From Bacteroidales bacterium (lineage in GTDB: Bacteria; Bacteroidota; Bacteroidia; Bacteroidales; UBA932): a stretch of DNA of 64,000 nucleotides. This document shows positions 34,819 through 43,353 of the stretch, piece by piece; the stretch's first letter is position 1, and each line of letters opens with the position of its first letter. The DNA lies in the NCBI GenBank assembly GCA_024398125.1, contig JAKSJO010000001.1, forward strand, positions 146,118 to 210,117, read 5' to 3'. A model generated the notes under the pieces. That model had not been told where the DNA came from, ran no database searches, and saw only the letters and a program-made list of their open reading frames with translations. The translations under genes were made by a program, and so were the position numbers.

Positions 34819-37800
34819 TTACAATGAATGTTCTTTAATTGAAGCTAACTCTGGAGACTGATTTTGAAGCCATTGTTGGAACAGTTTGACTTTAATCCTA
34901 TAAAGTCCGGCTTTCTCCTCGATGACTTCACGTGCTTTAAGGTTGTCAAGCACTTTCCTGACGAGTTCAAGTTCATTCTCAAGCAGCTCATCCTTGAAGA
35001 AATGAGCGATACTTGTTTCTGAGCAGAATTCATCACTCTTTGTCAGTATGGCAATCCTGTACAGTACAGCCACAAGAGTCTTTTCGGTAATTCCCTCAAT
35101 TTCAATAGCATCTCCCGGGCTGATAAGATTGTCAAAATCTGGCATATCCATAGAAGCAATTATTTTATTTGCAGTTACGGCAACATCTGCCTTTGTTGCA
35201 ACCATTGCATGCTTCTTATTCATATCTCCTACAAGGTTGCTGCATATCAGCTGAATGTAGTAAGGGTTGCACGCTGAATAATCAAGAATATGCTCAACTG
35301 CTCCAGATGCATACCTGTCTTTGCCAATAGGGGATTCCACCAATGCGCGAGCATCTACTTCATCAAGATAGTTTAGGCGGAATGCTTCCATCATCTGGAA
35401 TACATTCTTGGCATATACTTCATTCTTGAAGTACGGAATAACGTCTTGACCAACAAGAACAGATGCAAATGACGAATCTGGATCTTGAATCACACTCTTC
35501 CACTGCTGAAGGATGGTTGGATTTACGGTCCCTTGCTTAATTCCAGTATATAGGTATGTGAACTCATCAATCATAATGACAACAAGTTTATTCTCCCATC
35601 CTGGAGTTTCCTTGCAGGCATCCTTAAATGCAATCATATATGAAGCAAATGATAGACCTGGATTGGTAGGGTTCTCTGCCTCAAAATCAGTAGGGGTAGG
35701 AATGTTGAAGTCAGGTTTTTCTCCTTGAATCCTTCTCAATGCACGATGGATGTTCTTCAAAATAAGATAGAAGAAAGATGCGCTGCTTATGTCACCACCT
35801 GAACGAAGAATACCAAGAGAAAAACGCACGCAGAATGCACCGGAATTCTTGAGCTCATTTTCAAGCCAGTACAGAACCGATGATTTACCACTTCGTTTTT
35901 GTCCGTAGAATACAAGTTGTTTTGATTTGGATGAATTCATGACGTTTACCAGATTACTGATGAAAGCGTCACGGCCAAAGAACATATCTCTATTCTCTAC
36001 AGTGTCACCAGCGTTGTATGGATTGTCGAACGGTTCATACTCAGATTCTGAATAGAAGCGTACTGACAAAGCCTTTTCGCAATTCTCAATTGTGTTATTT
36101 GTGCTTTCATACGAACAGATAACAGAGATGGAAATAGCTTTTGCTTCAACGTACTGCTTGTTTATGTCAAGCTCAATATGGAAGATAATAGGATCGTCTC
36201 CACCTTTAAGCATCTCGAGATATTCTCCTTCAACACATCTCCAAGAGTCTATTTCAGGACTCTCTGCTATAGATATGCTTAGACGGCTTACAGGAGACGA
36301 GTCTTTATCATTGGCAACTTCAATCTGGAGAGCAACAGTATTGTTCTCATCTTTGTATGCGTATTCAGTAAGAAGGGCAATATTTAGATTAGGCTCACTA
36401 CTGATAACAATATTTTCCCAAGCTTCCGTAAGAAGAATCTGGAAACGAAGGAGAAGAGGCAGGACTGCTTCATACGAGAATTTAGTTGGATATTCACGGA
36501 TTGTGTGAATCAATCCTTGGAGAATTCGGCTTGAGTCTTGATAATTGTTTTCCTTGTTAATGAAGCCTGGAGTAATGTTAAACGCTTCAATCTTTGGGAT
36601 GAGTACTTTGAATGTCTCTCTAACAACATCGCTGTCTTGTGCAGATAACCAGGAGACTCTGCATTCCTGTTGAAGGGAATCCATACTAGCGGTTAATTTC
36701 TGCAATGAGGAGTGCTCAAGTCTTGCAAGGAATGAATTGCAAAGTGCCCTCTCGGAGGCAAAGCGTTCTTCAATCAATTCATACCATACGGTCTCGAACT
36801 TCTCTTTTGCATCGTTTGAAGATAAAGATTTTCCTGTCGAACTTGACTCTTCGGCAAAAGACTTTCTAAGTTGTTCGTCATCATATATGGCCGAGATTAC
36901 CCTATTGGCAATCTGCTCATTGTACAATGATGGATGAAGCAGACTGTTAAGCCAATCGAATTCAGGTGCACAATTCAAGACAAGATCATGGATGTCTTGT
37001 TTCATACGGTTCTCCTGTTCGCCTTGTGGCAACTTGCCAAATATTGCATCTTTCTTATCCGGAATCAGGGTTTCCAAATATTGAATGAACTGTCTTCGAT
37101 TTGATGACCAGTCGGTTGTGAGAGAGAAAGATTCGTTGAAGTAGAAACGAACCACATCCCATTTGATTGAGTTAGGGTCTTTCAGCATAGATACACGAGC
37201 CATATCATTACAGTAAAGTGCAACGTCTCGTTTATCGTATGCTCCGTTATTCATCCTCATGTCAAGTTTTATCTTGGTCAACAAAAGAGGAGATCTTCGG
37301 GCACTATCTGATTGGACATCGGATTCATCAAGCAAATCCACAAGGGCATCGTATGTAGGCTTACTATACAACCTAGCCTCGTCTAATCGCACATAGTTAA
37401 CCACGCCGACAAAATCAGTGTATCTTTCAATAGTATCGCTCAGATAAGCTCCGATAGGATTATCAGAAAGCTCTGCTCCATCCAACAGATCGGAAATATT
37501 TAAATCTTCATTGCTTCCTAAGATTTGATCTTTTAATCGTCTAGCCGTGTTATTGGACGAATCAAGTCGCAAAACCTGGTTAATCACATCTTCTGCCTCA
37601 TGTTTTCTCTTAAGAGCTAAGAGTACCACGGCCTTCTTATTAAGGAATATTACGCGTTGAGATGGACCCTTTGTCTCAATAAGACGGTCTACTACTGCAA
37701 GATATTTATCGTATTCATGCAATACATAGTATGTCGACTCCAAAAAATGATAGGTCGATTGACCTTTCGGTAGCCTGTCAACATTGTTTTTAAGGAATTC

Positions 37801-39018
37801 TGCACCTTCTCTTCTGTATGTGTATACGTTAGGCTTATCCTCAGGGTGACTCTCTATGTATTTCTTACTGCAGAGAGTGCAATACTGCATTCCAATATCT
37901 TTGATATAAGCTACGCTTTTTTGCGCTTCATATGCCTTCAGATAGTGTTGCAAAGCTTCTTTATGGCGCTTGTTGTTGACGCACTGCTTTGCTTTTGTGT
38001 ATTCCTCGGTTGCTTTCTTATTCTTCTCGATAGACTTGTCGTGACTCTTTGGGTCGTATGTTTTGGCTTCTTTCAAAGCATCTAAATCAAGAGGTATGGA
38101 AAGGGAGTGGATCTGGCGTTTTTTGAATGCTCCTTTCAATTCTTGGATCAGATATTTTGCGTCCTCATTCTCAGGGTTGTGAGCCAATACGTCCTGAAGA
38201 AGATCATAAGCATTTTGCTTCGTTGTAGGTTCATCGGAAAGATCATCGGCCAAGGCTAGAATTTCATAAACTGGACGTGGTAATGTTATACCAACAGCCT
38301 TGACACCCCTGTTGTCATTTATTTTAATGTAAGACACACGCTTACCAACCCAAGACTCACAATCATAAAGGACGTCATCACAAATGTCTTCAGCAATGAA
38401 TCCAATTTCAGATTCAAGTCCCTGGTCCCAGATATATCCTTTGTCTTTATTATCAGCTACGATATAGCCGCAAGCCTCAATCATCTGATCATTCTCGTCT
38501 TCAGACTTGTAGGATGACACAAGGGAACTAAGTCTATTGTCAAGAGTCGCTTCCGGTTGATCCAGAAGGGCTAACTCCCTAGGATCGTGCTTGATGTTAG
38601 GCCTCTTTCCCTTCTGGGGATCAACTTTGTCAAGGTCTATCCAGCCAAGAATATGTCCTGGCTGTCCAGGTTTACTTTCTATGATAGGGGAAGCCGGTTG
38701 TTGCTCAACATGTTTCGTGTCTTGTTCTTCCTTGCCTTCAGAAATTTCGTTCAAAGGAACCTTAGTCGCTTCTGTTGCGGCTACATCTGAAGTTTCAGTT
38801 ATAGGGGTAGATGCTGCTTCTGGTTTTGAGCTAACATGTTTCTTGAACGAAACAATTTCGGAGCCTGGAATATATTCTTCGTCACCATCTGCATTTTGTA
38901 TGATAACTGTGTCCTCGTCTATTTCAAGAACTGTTCCTGAGAATGAATCGCCAGACTTTGTCTTGAAAGAGACAACGTCATTAACAACACATCTTTTTTT
39001 GATAATGTCAAAAGTCAT
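34819..39018 (-). CDS. Giant TPR-AAA ATPase with Sm-like and cold-shock-like N-terminal domains (candidate defence sensor)
   Basis: The 1399-residue protein shows, in order: an Sm/KOW-like beta barrel (about 10-58), a disordered acidic linker (60-120), a cold-shock-like OB segment (183-247, GYIVADNKDKGYIWD to RGVKAVGITL), TPR-like helices (about 330-520), a long helical middle, and a C-terminal ATPase. The ATPase has Walker A GQKRSGKSS (1039-1047) and Walker B VVIMIDEF (1146-1153), followed by a winged-helix-like tail. It is AT-rich compared with flanking chromosome genes. The size and repeat-plus-NTPase layout recall STAND-type sensors. It is first in the operon with the HEPN ATPase and WYL regulator. 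No known named system was recognised. Confidence 0.72.
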   Translation of the reverse strand: MTFDIIKKRCVVNDVVSFKTKSGDSFSGTVLEIDEDTVIIQNADGDEEYIPGSEIVSFKKHVSSKPEAASTPITETSDVAATEATKVPLNEISEGKEEQDTKHVEQQPASPIIESKPGQPGHILGWIDLDKVDPQKGKRPNIKHDPRELALLDQPEATLDNRLSSLVSSYKSEDENDQMIEACGYIVADNKDKGYIWDQGLESEIGFIAEDICDDVLYDCESWVGKRVSYIKINDNRGVKAVGITLPRPVYEILALADDLSDEPTTKQNAYDLLQDVLAHNPENEDAKYLIQELKGAFKKRQIHSLSIPLDLDALKEAKTYDPKSHDKSIEKNKKATEEYTKAKQCVNNKRHKEALQHYLKAYEAQKSVAYIKDIGMQYCTLCSKKYIESHPEDKPNVYTYRREGAEFLKNNVDRLPKGQSTYHFLESTYYVLHEYDKYLAVVDRLIETKGPSQRVIFLNKKAVVLLALKRKHEAEDVINQVLRLDSSNNTARRLKDQILGSNEDLNISDLLDGAELSDNPIGAYLSDTIERYTDFVGVVNYVRLDEARLYSKPTYDALVDLLDESDVQSDSARRSPLLLTKIKLDMRMNNGAYDKRDVALYCNDMARVSMLKDPNSIKWDVVRFYFNESFSLTTDWSSNRRQFIQYLETLIPDKKDAIFGKLPQGEQENRMKQDIHDLVLNCAPEFDWLNSLLHPSLYNEQIANRVISAIYDDEQLRKSFAEESSSTGKSLSSNDAKEKFETVWYELIEERFASERALCNSFLARLEHSSLQKLTASMDSLQQECRVSWLSAQDSDVVRETFKVLIPKIEAFNITPGFINKENNYQDSSRILQGLIHTIREYPTKFSYEAVLPLLLRFQILLTEAWENIVISSEPNLNIALLTEYAYKDENNTVALQIEVANDKDSSPVSRLSISIAESPEIDSWRCVEGEYLEMLKGGDDPIIFHIELDINKQYVEAKAISISVICSYESTNNTIENCEKALSVRFYSESEYEPFDNPYNAGDTVENRDMFFGRDAFISNLVNVMNSSKSKQLVFYGQKRSGKSSVLYWLENELKNSGAFCVRFSLGILRSGGDISSASFFYLILKNIHRALRRIQGEKPDFNIPTPTDFEAENPTNPGLSFASYMIAFKDACKETPGWENKLVVIMIDEFTYLYTGIKQGTVNPTILQQWKSVIQDPDSSFASVLVGQDVIPYFKNEVYAKNVFQMMEAFRLNYLDEVDARALVESPIGKDRYASGAVEHILDYSACNPYYIQLICSNLVGDMNKKHAMVATKADVAVTANKIIASMDMPDFDNLISPGDAIEIEGITEKTLVAVLYRIAILTKSDEFCSETSIAHFFKDELLENELELVRKVLDNLKAREVIEEKAGLYRIKVKLFQQWLQNQSPELASIKEHSL

Positions 39019-39291
39019 ATTCGGCCTATTTTGATGAGAGCAACAAACTTTGGGGACTGTGCGACAAGGGTTGATATAATTACTTGACCACTAATCTGCA
39101 ACAACCTTCACAAATATCAAATTTAGCAATTATTTCCTAACTATGTATTAAAGTACATCTCAAACACAAGAAATAAGTCCCAAAATATACTTTCAACAGT
39201 TACCAAACCATTACAACTCACTACAAATAATCTCCGCAAAATGAAAACTAAGGTTTCGTGGAGATGGAGTCAAGATTGTTTGAATGTCGGA
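39019..39291. other. Upstream region of the three-gene system
   Basis: No gene is seen in these 273 bases. A minus-strand -7-like TAAATTTG is at 39118-39125, without a clear -33. It would give a leader of about 95 bases before ATG 39018. Confidence 0.35.
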
Positions 39292-39711
39292 TTACTCCAG
39301 GAGGTCAGTCATTTCGCGTACCATATCGTCATCGATGTCGCGGTAGCGGGTGAATGCTCTCGAGTGCTCAGAGTGGCCAGAGATCTTGCCGACGAGGCAT
39401 GGATCTTTGACCTTTTTGTAGAGGTTGACGACGAAGGTTCTACGGGCCATGTGCGATGATGCTACCTCGTAGATAGGGTGCTGCTCGCTTTCTCCGGTGG
39501 ACGGATTGATGACGGTGACCATGCGGTCTATGCCGGCTAGCTCTAAGACTCTGCGGATTCCTCGATTGAGTTTGTTCTTGTCATAGTATGGTATCAGATA
39601 GTTCATGCGACGGCCTTTGTGGCGTTCCAGGATCTCGAGTGCTGTCTTGGTGAGGTAAACCTTGACTACGCGTGGCTTCTTGTCTTTCGTTTTGCCAGGG
39701 ATGTATAGGAT
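39292..39711 (-). pseudogene. Tyrosine recombinase/integrase, C-terminal fragment
   Basis: About 139 residues are open from just after a TAG at 39712-39714. They include GKTKDKKPRVVKVYLT-like strands, then the catalytic end: HMARRTFVVN (H-x2-R), GKISGHSEHSRAF (GH box) and the probable nucleophile Tyr in TRYRDID. The N-terminal arm and core-binding domains and the first catalytic Arg are missing, so the protein should be inactive. It is a remnant of the integrase that probably brought in part of the island. An ATG at 39606 would give only 104 residues. Confidence 0.75.
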
Positions 39712-39725
39712 CTATATAGTATAAG

Positions 39726-39850
39726 GGATAAAATGACAAAATTGGCACGATATTTTGTCATTATTTCGAAATTATGTAGGATATAATGACGAAAAACATG
39801 CTGAAATTTGTCATTATCTCGGTATTTTGTGGGATATAATGACAAGACTG
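39726..39850. repeat. 53-bp tandem repeat (about 2.4 units) with internal dyad
   Basis: GGGATAAAATGACAAA, GGATATAATGACGAAA and GGGATATAATGACAAG recur with exactly 53 bases between their ATGAC cores (39733, 39786, 39839). Between them TTTGTCATTAT recurs in reverse orientation, also 53 bases apart (GTCAT at 39757 and 39810). Each unit is therefore an inverted repeat. The array abuts the truncated integrase. Integrase arm sites, an operator array or replication iterons are possible. Confidence 0.7.
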
Positions 39851-39902
39851 AGAGGCTAAAGAACTATTTAGGAGGCTTTTTAAGTTTTGTTAGGTTGCAA
39901 AA

Positions 39903-39949
39903 ACAGAGCACCTATCCAATTAAGAATAAATGCTCTGTATAGTTTTTTT
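39903..39949. terminator. Bidirectional Rho-independent terminator
   Basis: The stem ACAGAGCA (39903-39910) / TGCTCTGT (39931-39938) has a 20-base loop. T-rich tails follow on both strands. No intact gene ends beside it, so it is probably left from a lost gene. Confidence 0.65.
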
Positions 39950-40064
39950 ATCGAACGTATGTGAGGTGCTTATCTCTCACTGTCGATGCATATCACAGGT
40001 CCAAATATACAACATTGTTTTGAAATGGCAAATTTATATATCTGCATGTAGTAGATCTATTGCT

Positions 40065-40428
40065 GAGTCATACATCTCATCTGATTGCCAGACTCTCTCT
40101 TATCTGGACAAGTATTTTGGACAATTCGCCCTTGCAGTCAGGCGAAATAAATAAAAAATCAGGAGGAAAACGAAAGCTTTCCTCCTGATTGATTTTTCTC
40201 GCGAAGCGAATCCGCATCAGCGGATCGGCCGTGCCGTGTATTTGTGAGTTTACGAACAAATACGGAAAGGCGAAAAGGCCGTAGGGGTTGCAGGGGGAGT
40301 GTCTCCCCCTTATATAATTCTGTCTCCCCCTTATTTTACAAACTGTCGCCGAAGTCTGCCTTGAGCTTCTCGACGAGTTTCTCCTGCCAGTTGCCGATCT
40401 CCTTCATGCGGACGAAGAAGAAGCGGAG
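40065..40428. repeat. Direct repeat, left copy, with duplicated 3' end of the tryptophanase-family gene
   Basis: The 364 bases are nearly identical to 41444-41786, with scattered substitutions and one roughly 21-base internal duplication in the left copy near 40311-40333. The copy includes the last 94 bases or so of the enzyme gene (stop to about codon 453) and its terminators. This fits an attachment-site duplication or replaced gene end. Confidence 0.85.
40153..40197. terminator. Terminator in left direct repeat
   Basis: The perfect stem AATCAGGAGGAAA / TTTCCTCCTGATT is flanked by A-rich and T-rich tails. The loop differs from that of the right copy. Confidence 0.75.
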
Positions 40429-40651
40429 CACAGCGGGCTTCGCACTAGTTTGCACTAGACTTTGAAAGAATAAACATCACAAAGGGGTGACATGTGACAG
40501 AAAAGTCGTAATTTTGCAAAAGGGTTGCGACTCTCGGCTACACCTCTTGATAAGAATTCATTCTTCTGGGTTCGGTTTGCAGAGAGTTGCGGTCATGATG
40601 ATCGCTTTGTCGGTCTATCGTATATAACTGATTATTTAAGAAAGTTTGAAT
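40429..40651 (+). promoter_or_regulatory. Upstream region of the antitoxin/GNAT pair
   Basis: GCACTAG occurs twice ten bases apart (40442 and 40452), a possible autoregulation site. A -7-like TAATTTTG is at 40509-40516 and would give a leader of about 130 bases. No -33 TTTG was found. Confidence 0.4.
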
Positions 40652-40810
40652 ATGGCAAAACCTATTAAAGAGACTCCGGTCCTGACGGGAAAGGATGCTG
40701 AACGCTTTGCGTATGCAGTGGAGCATCCCCGTACGGTGACCAAGGAGGAGGTCGCTCGTGCGCAGGAAGTGTATGAGCGACTTTCGAAGGTTGCGGCCAT
40801 CCCTTTCTGA
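40652..40810 (+). CDS. Small putative antitoxin
   Basis: The 52-residue protein (MAKPIKETPVLTGKDAERF start; VTKEEVARAQEVYERLSKVA end) is helical, and its N-terminal part resembles the toxin-neutralising tail of GNAT-type antitoxins. It lies 21 bases before a GNAT gene. No DNA-binding motif such as ribbon-helix-helix is evident. The pairing is the main evidence. Confidence 0.6.
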   Translation: MAKPIKETPVLTGKDAERFAYAVEHPRTVTKEEVARAQEVYERLSKVAAIPF

Positions 40811-40831
40811 TTCTGATGGATGTGCTGAGGG

Positions 40832-41377
40832 ATGGTGGCGTATGAACTTAAAAGGCTCGAGGCTGGAAGTGTGATTGAAGGCTTCGACTGTGGCAATGAG
40901 GATATAAATGGTTTTCTGGCTGAGGATGCCAGAGACTATCAGGATGGACTCATGGCTGTGACTTATCTGGCTGTCGGCGGCGAGGATAAGGATCTTGTGG
41001 CTTATTTCTGTTTGCTAAACGATAAATTGGCTTATCTTCCTGGTGATGATAAGAAGGCCTGGAATCGTCTGAACAGAAAAGTGAATAACAGGAAGCGGAT
41101 GAAGAGCTATCCTGCCGTGAAAATCGGTCGTCTGGGGACTTCTATTAAGTATGCAAGACAAGGTGTTGCTCGCGAATTGATTGATCTTGTGAAATTGCGC
41201 TTTGCCGTGAATAACCGTACGGGATGTCGATTCCTGACGGTTGATGCTCATCGGGATGCAATCGGGCTGTATGAGAAGTGTGGCTTTTCTTTTTTCACAG
41301 AAAGTGATAGGGATGAGGAAACTCGACTGATGTATTTTGACCTGAAGCTTTTCAGTGATGCTTTGAAAAATGGATGA
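40832..41377 (+). CDS. GNAT acetyltransferase, toxin-like (TacT/AtaT-type)
   Basis: The 181-residue protein begins YELKRLEAGSVIEGFDCGNEDINGFLAEDA. A FxCGNxxLDxFL-like opening is typical of GNAT toxins that acetylate aminoacyl-tRNA. The acetyl-CoA region is IGRLGTSIKYARQGVARELID, though the usual Q/RxxGxG/A is here RQGVA. The C-terminal strand is AIGLYEKCGF, with the expected Tyr. It follows a small helical gene, as in toxin-antitoxin pairs. Other functions for the GNAT fold are possible. Confidence 0.7.
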   Translation: MVAYELKRLEAGSVIEGFDCGNEDINGFLAEDARDYQDGLMAVTYLAVGGEDKDLVAYFCLLNDKLAYLPGDDKKAWNRLNRKVNNRKRMKSYPAVKIGRLGTSIKYARQGVARELIDLVKLRFAVNNRTGCRFLTVDAHRDAIGLYEKCGFSFFTESDRDEETRLMYFDLKLFSDALKNG

Positions 41378-41443
41378 TATAGGTCACACTCATCTTACGC
41401 TGACGGTGATTCCCTCAGCTGAAGTACGTGCGATCTTTTTTCG

Positions 41444-41786
41444 GAGTCATACATCTCATCTGATTGCCAGACTCTCTCTTGCCTGGACAAGTATTTTGGA
41501 CAATTCGCTCTTGCAGTCAGACGCAATAAATAAAAAATCAGGAGGAAAGTTTTCGTTTCCTCCTGATTGATTTTATCTCGCGAAGCGAATCCGCATCAGC
41601 GGATCGGCCGTGCCGTGTATTTGTGAGTTTACGAACAAATACGGAAAGGCGAAAAGGCCGTAGGGGTTGCAGGGGGAGTGTCTCCCCCTTATTTTACAAA
41701 CTGTCGCCGAAGTCTGCCTTGAACTTCTCGACGAGCTTCTCCTGCCAGTTGCCGATCTCCTTCATGCGGCCGAAGAAGAAGCGGAG
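41444..41786. repeat. Direct repeat, right copy, containing the genuine 3' end of the tryptophanase-family gene
   Basis: 343 bases matching 40065-40428. It includes the last codons and stop (41694) of the intact enzyme gene plus a chain of downstream hairpins: ATCCGC/GCGGAT, TATTTGT/ACAAATA and GGGGGAG/CTCCCCC. Confidence 0.85.
41532..41575. terminator. Terminator in right direct repeat
   Basis: The stem AATCAGGAGGAAA / TTTCCTCCTGATT has A- and T-rich flanks. It serves the tryptophanase-family gene on the minus strand and the GNAT gene on the plus strand. Confidence 0.75.
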
Positions 41787-43142
41787 AACCTCAGGCTCCT
41801 CAACCCACTCGAGACCACCGATGAGGTTTCTGTTGTCCCAGAGCCACTTAACGCGGTCAGCACAGTACTTGATCTGTGAGAGTGTGAACACACGGCGTGG
41901 AACTGCGAGGCGCTGGAGCTCGAGCTCAGCATAGCGCTCGGTTCCGTCTGGCTCACGCTGCTCTGATACGGTACCGCGCTCCATACCGCGGATACCTGAG
42001 ATGATGTAGAGTGCTGTACCTACAGCTGCTGCTGGATACTGGTTGTGCGGCATGTCAGGAACGAAAGCACCTGCGTTGAGGTGGCAGCCGAGACCGCCTG
42101 CAGGGAGGATTACAGGAACGCCATAGTCAGCAAGTTCCTTTGCGAGAGCCTCGATGAACATAGGTCCCTGGCTGATATAATCCATATCCATAGACTCGTA
42201 GAGACCCTGTGCCATAGCCTCCATGGTACGTACGTCGATACCGCCATAGGTAAGGAAGCCTTCGTACAGAGGAATGAATGGCTGGAGCATCTTGGTCCAC
42301 TTAGGATCCTTAGAGCAGATGATACCACCCTTAGAGAAGCTGAGCTTGCGTGCAGAGAAGTAGATGAGGTCGAAATGGTCTGCGAGGAGATGGTAGATAT
42401 CCTTTACCTCCATGTACTTGCAGCGCGCCTCGCGGGTCTTCATGAAGTAGATGTTGTCCTGGAGAAGGGATGCGTCAAGAACTGAGAGACAGCCGGTCTC
42501 GTGACAGATGTCGGTCACTGCGAGCATGTTCTCAAGAGAAACAGGCTGACCGCCGATGAGGTTGGTGCCAGCCTCGACACGTACGTATGCCACATTCTCG
42601 GAACCGATTTCTGCAATTCTCTTTCTGAGGAGATCGAGATCGTAGTCACCCTTGAAAGGATCGTCGCTCTGAGGGATGAGGCCCTTAGGCTGTACGAGCT
42701 CCTCTACGGTTGAACCAACACGCGTAGCGTGAGCCTTGGTGGTGGTGAAATGGAAGTTCATGAGAGCGACCTTGCCAGGTCCGCAGAATGCCTCTGCGAG
42801 GATGTTCTCGCAGGCACGTCCCTGATGGGTAGGAAGCACGTTTCTGCAGCCGAAGAGCTCATCTACTGCGTCAACCACGCGGTTGAAGGTCTCACATCCT
42901 GCGTATGCGTCATCAGCCTTCATCATTGCAGCGAACTGCAGATCGGACATGGCGTTTACACCTGAATCGGTGAGCATATCGAGGAATACGTCCTTGTTCT
43001 GGAGAAGGAAGGTGTTGTTTCCGGCCTCCTGCATCTTTCTGAGACGCTCATCGACTGGAAGGAGGTTGAGCTTCTGTACCATGCGGACCTTGTGCATCTC
43101 GAGAGGCACCTGGTTCTCGCTCTTGTAGAATTTTACTGCCAT
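41694..43142 (-). CDS. Tryptophanase-family PLP lyase with tyrosine phenol-lyase-type specificity residues
   Basis: The 482-residue beta-eliminating lyase splits an aromatic amino acid into pyruvate, ammonia and phenol or indole. The PLP lysine is K266 (FSARKLS), and the pyridine-N Asp is D223 (VLDAS). Three positions that separate the two branches all follow tyrosine phenol-lyase: Thr133 in HFTTT (Asp in tryptophanase), Arg389 in MERG (Ile/Val in tryptophanase) and Phe455 in LRFF (His in tryptophanase). However, the conserved Arg after the PLP Asp (DATR) is Leu226. The 3' end is duplicated at 40.4 kb. It is divergent from an AraC regulator, its probable controller. Databases may label it tryptophanase. 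Confidence 0.8.
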   Translation of the reverse strand: MAVKFYKSENQVPLEMHKVRMVQKLNLLPVDERLRKMQEAGNNTFLLQNKDVFLDMLTDSGVNAMSDLQFAAMMKADDAYAGCETFNRVVDAVDELFGCRNVLPTHQGRACENILAEAFCGPGKVALMNFHFTTTKAHATRVGSTVEELVQPKGLIPQSDDPFKGDYDLDLLRKRIAEIGSENVAYVRVEAGTNLIGGQPVSLENMLAVTDICHETGCLSVLDASLLQDNIYFMKTREARCKYMEVKDIYHLLADHFDLIYFSARKLSFSKGGIICSKDPKWTKMLQPFIPLYEGFLTYGGIDVRTMEAMAQGLYESMDMDYISQGPMFIEALAKELADYGVPVILPAGGLGCHLNAGAFVPDMPHNQYPAAAVGTALYIISGIRGMERGTVSEQREPDGTERYAELELQRLAVPRRVFTLSQIKYCADRVKWLWDNRNLIGGLEWVEEPEVLRFFFGRMKEIGNWQEKLVEKFKADFGDSL

Positions 43143-43248
43143 TGTGTAGTATTGGTTATTGGTTTAGTGTATTAATAGTGCTCTATTGAGTAGTTTGACA
43201 AAGTTAAGCTTCTGTAAAACTTGCAGCCTACCGTCATCAGCCTTTTTT

Positions 43249-43353
43249 CTACCAAAATTGATGATAGGGTCATTTTAATACCCAAATCAACTACCAAAAT
43301 CAACGATAATTAAAGATTTTAATTATTTTTGTACCATAATCAACTACCAAAAT
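43249..43353. promoter_or_regulatory. Three phased CTACCAAAAT repeats and -7 element between lyase and AraC genes
   Basis: CTACCAAAAT is at 43249, 43291 and 43344, spaced 42 and 53 bases, which is four and five helical turns. The last two are preceded by ATCAA, and the third overlaps the AraC start codon. A plus-strand -7 TATTTTTG lies at 43324-43331. The layout suits AraC autoregulation and control of the divergent lyase. Confidence 0.65.

Larger units (their letters stand above)
24872..41443. mobile_element. Accessory genomic island (composite, boundaries approximate)
   Basis: This stretch differs from its flanks: a RhuM fragment at the left end, genes of unknown function with repeated promoter cassettes, an AT-rich defence-like operon, a truncated tyrosine integrase, tandem repeats, and a toxin-antitoxin-like pair next to a duplicated gene end. 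No complete integrase, transposase or conjugation gene is present. It is therefore a degraded or layered island. The right limit is the inner edge of the second direct repeat (41444). The left limit is only the first foreign-looking sequence. Confidence 0.5.

Noticed and set aside
39726-39850. CRISPR array
   Set aside because: Only about 2.4 degenerate units with internal dyads, no unique spacers and no cas genes.
39901-40064. tRNA gene as integration target
   Set aside because: No cloverleaf was found; the target that is duplicated is the 3' end of a protein gene.
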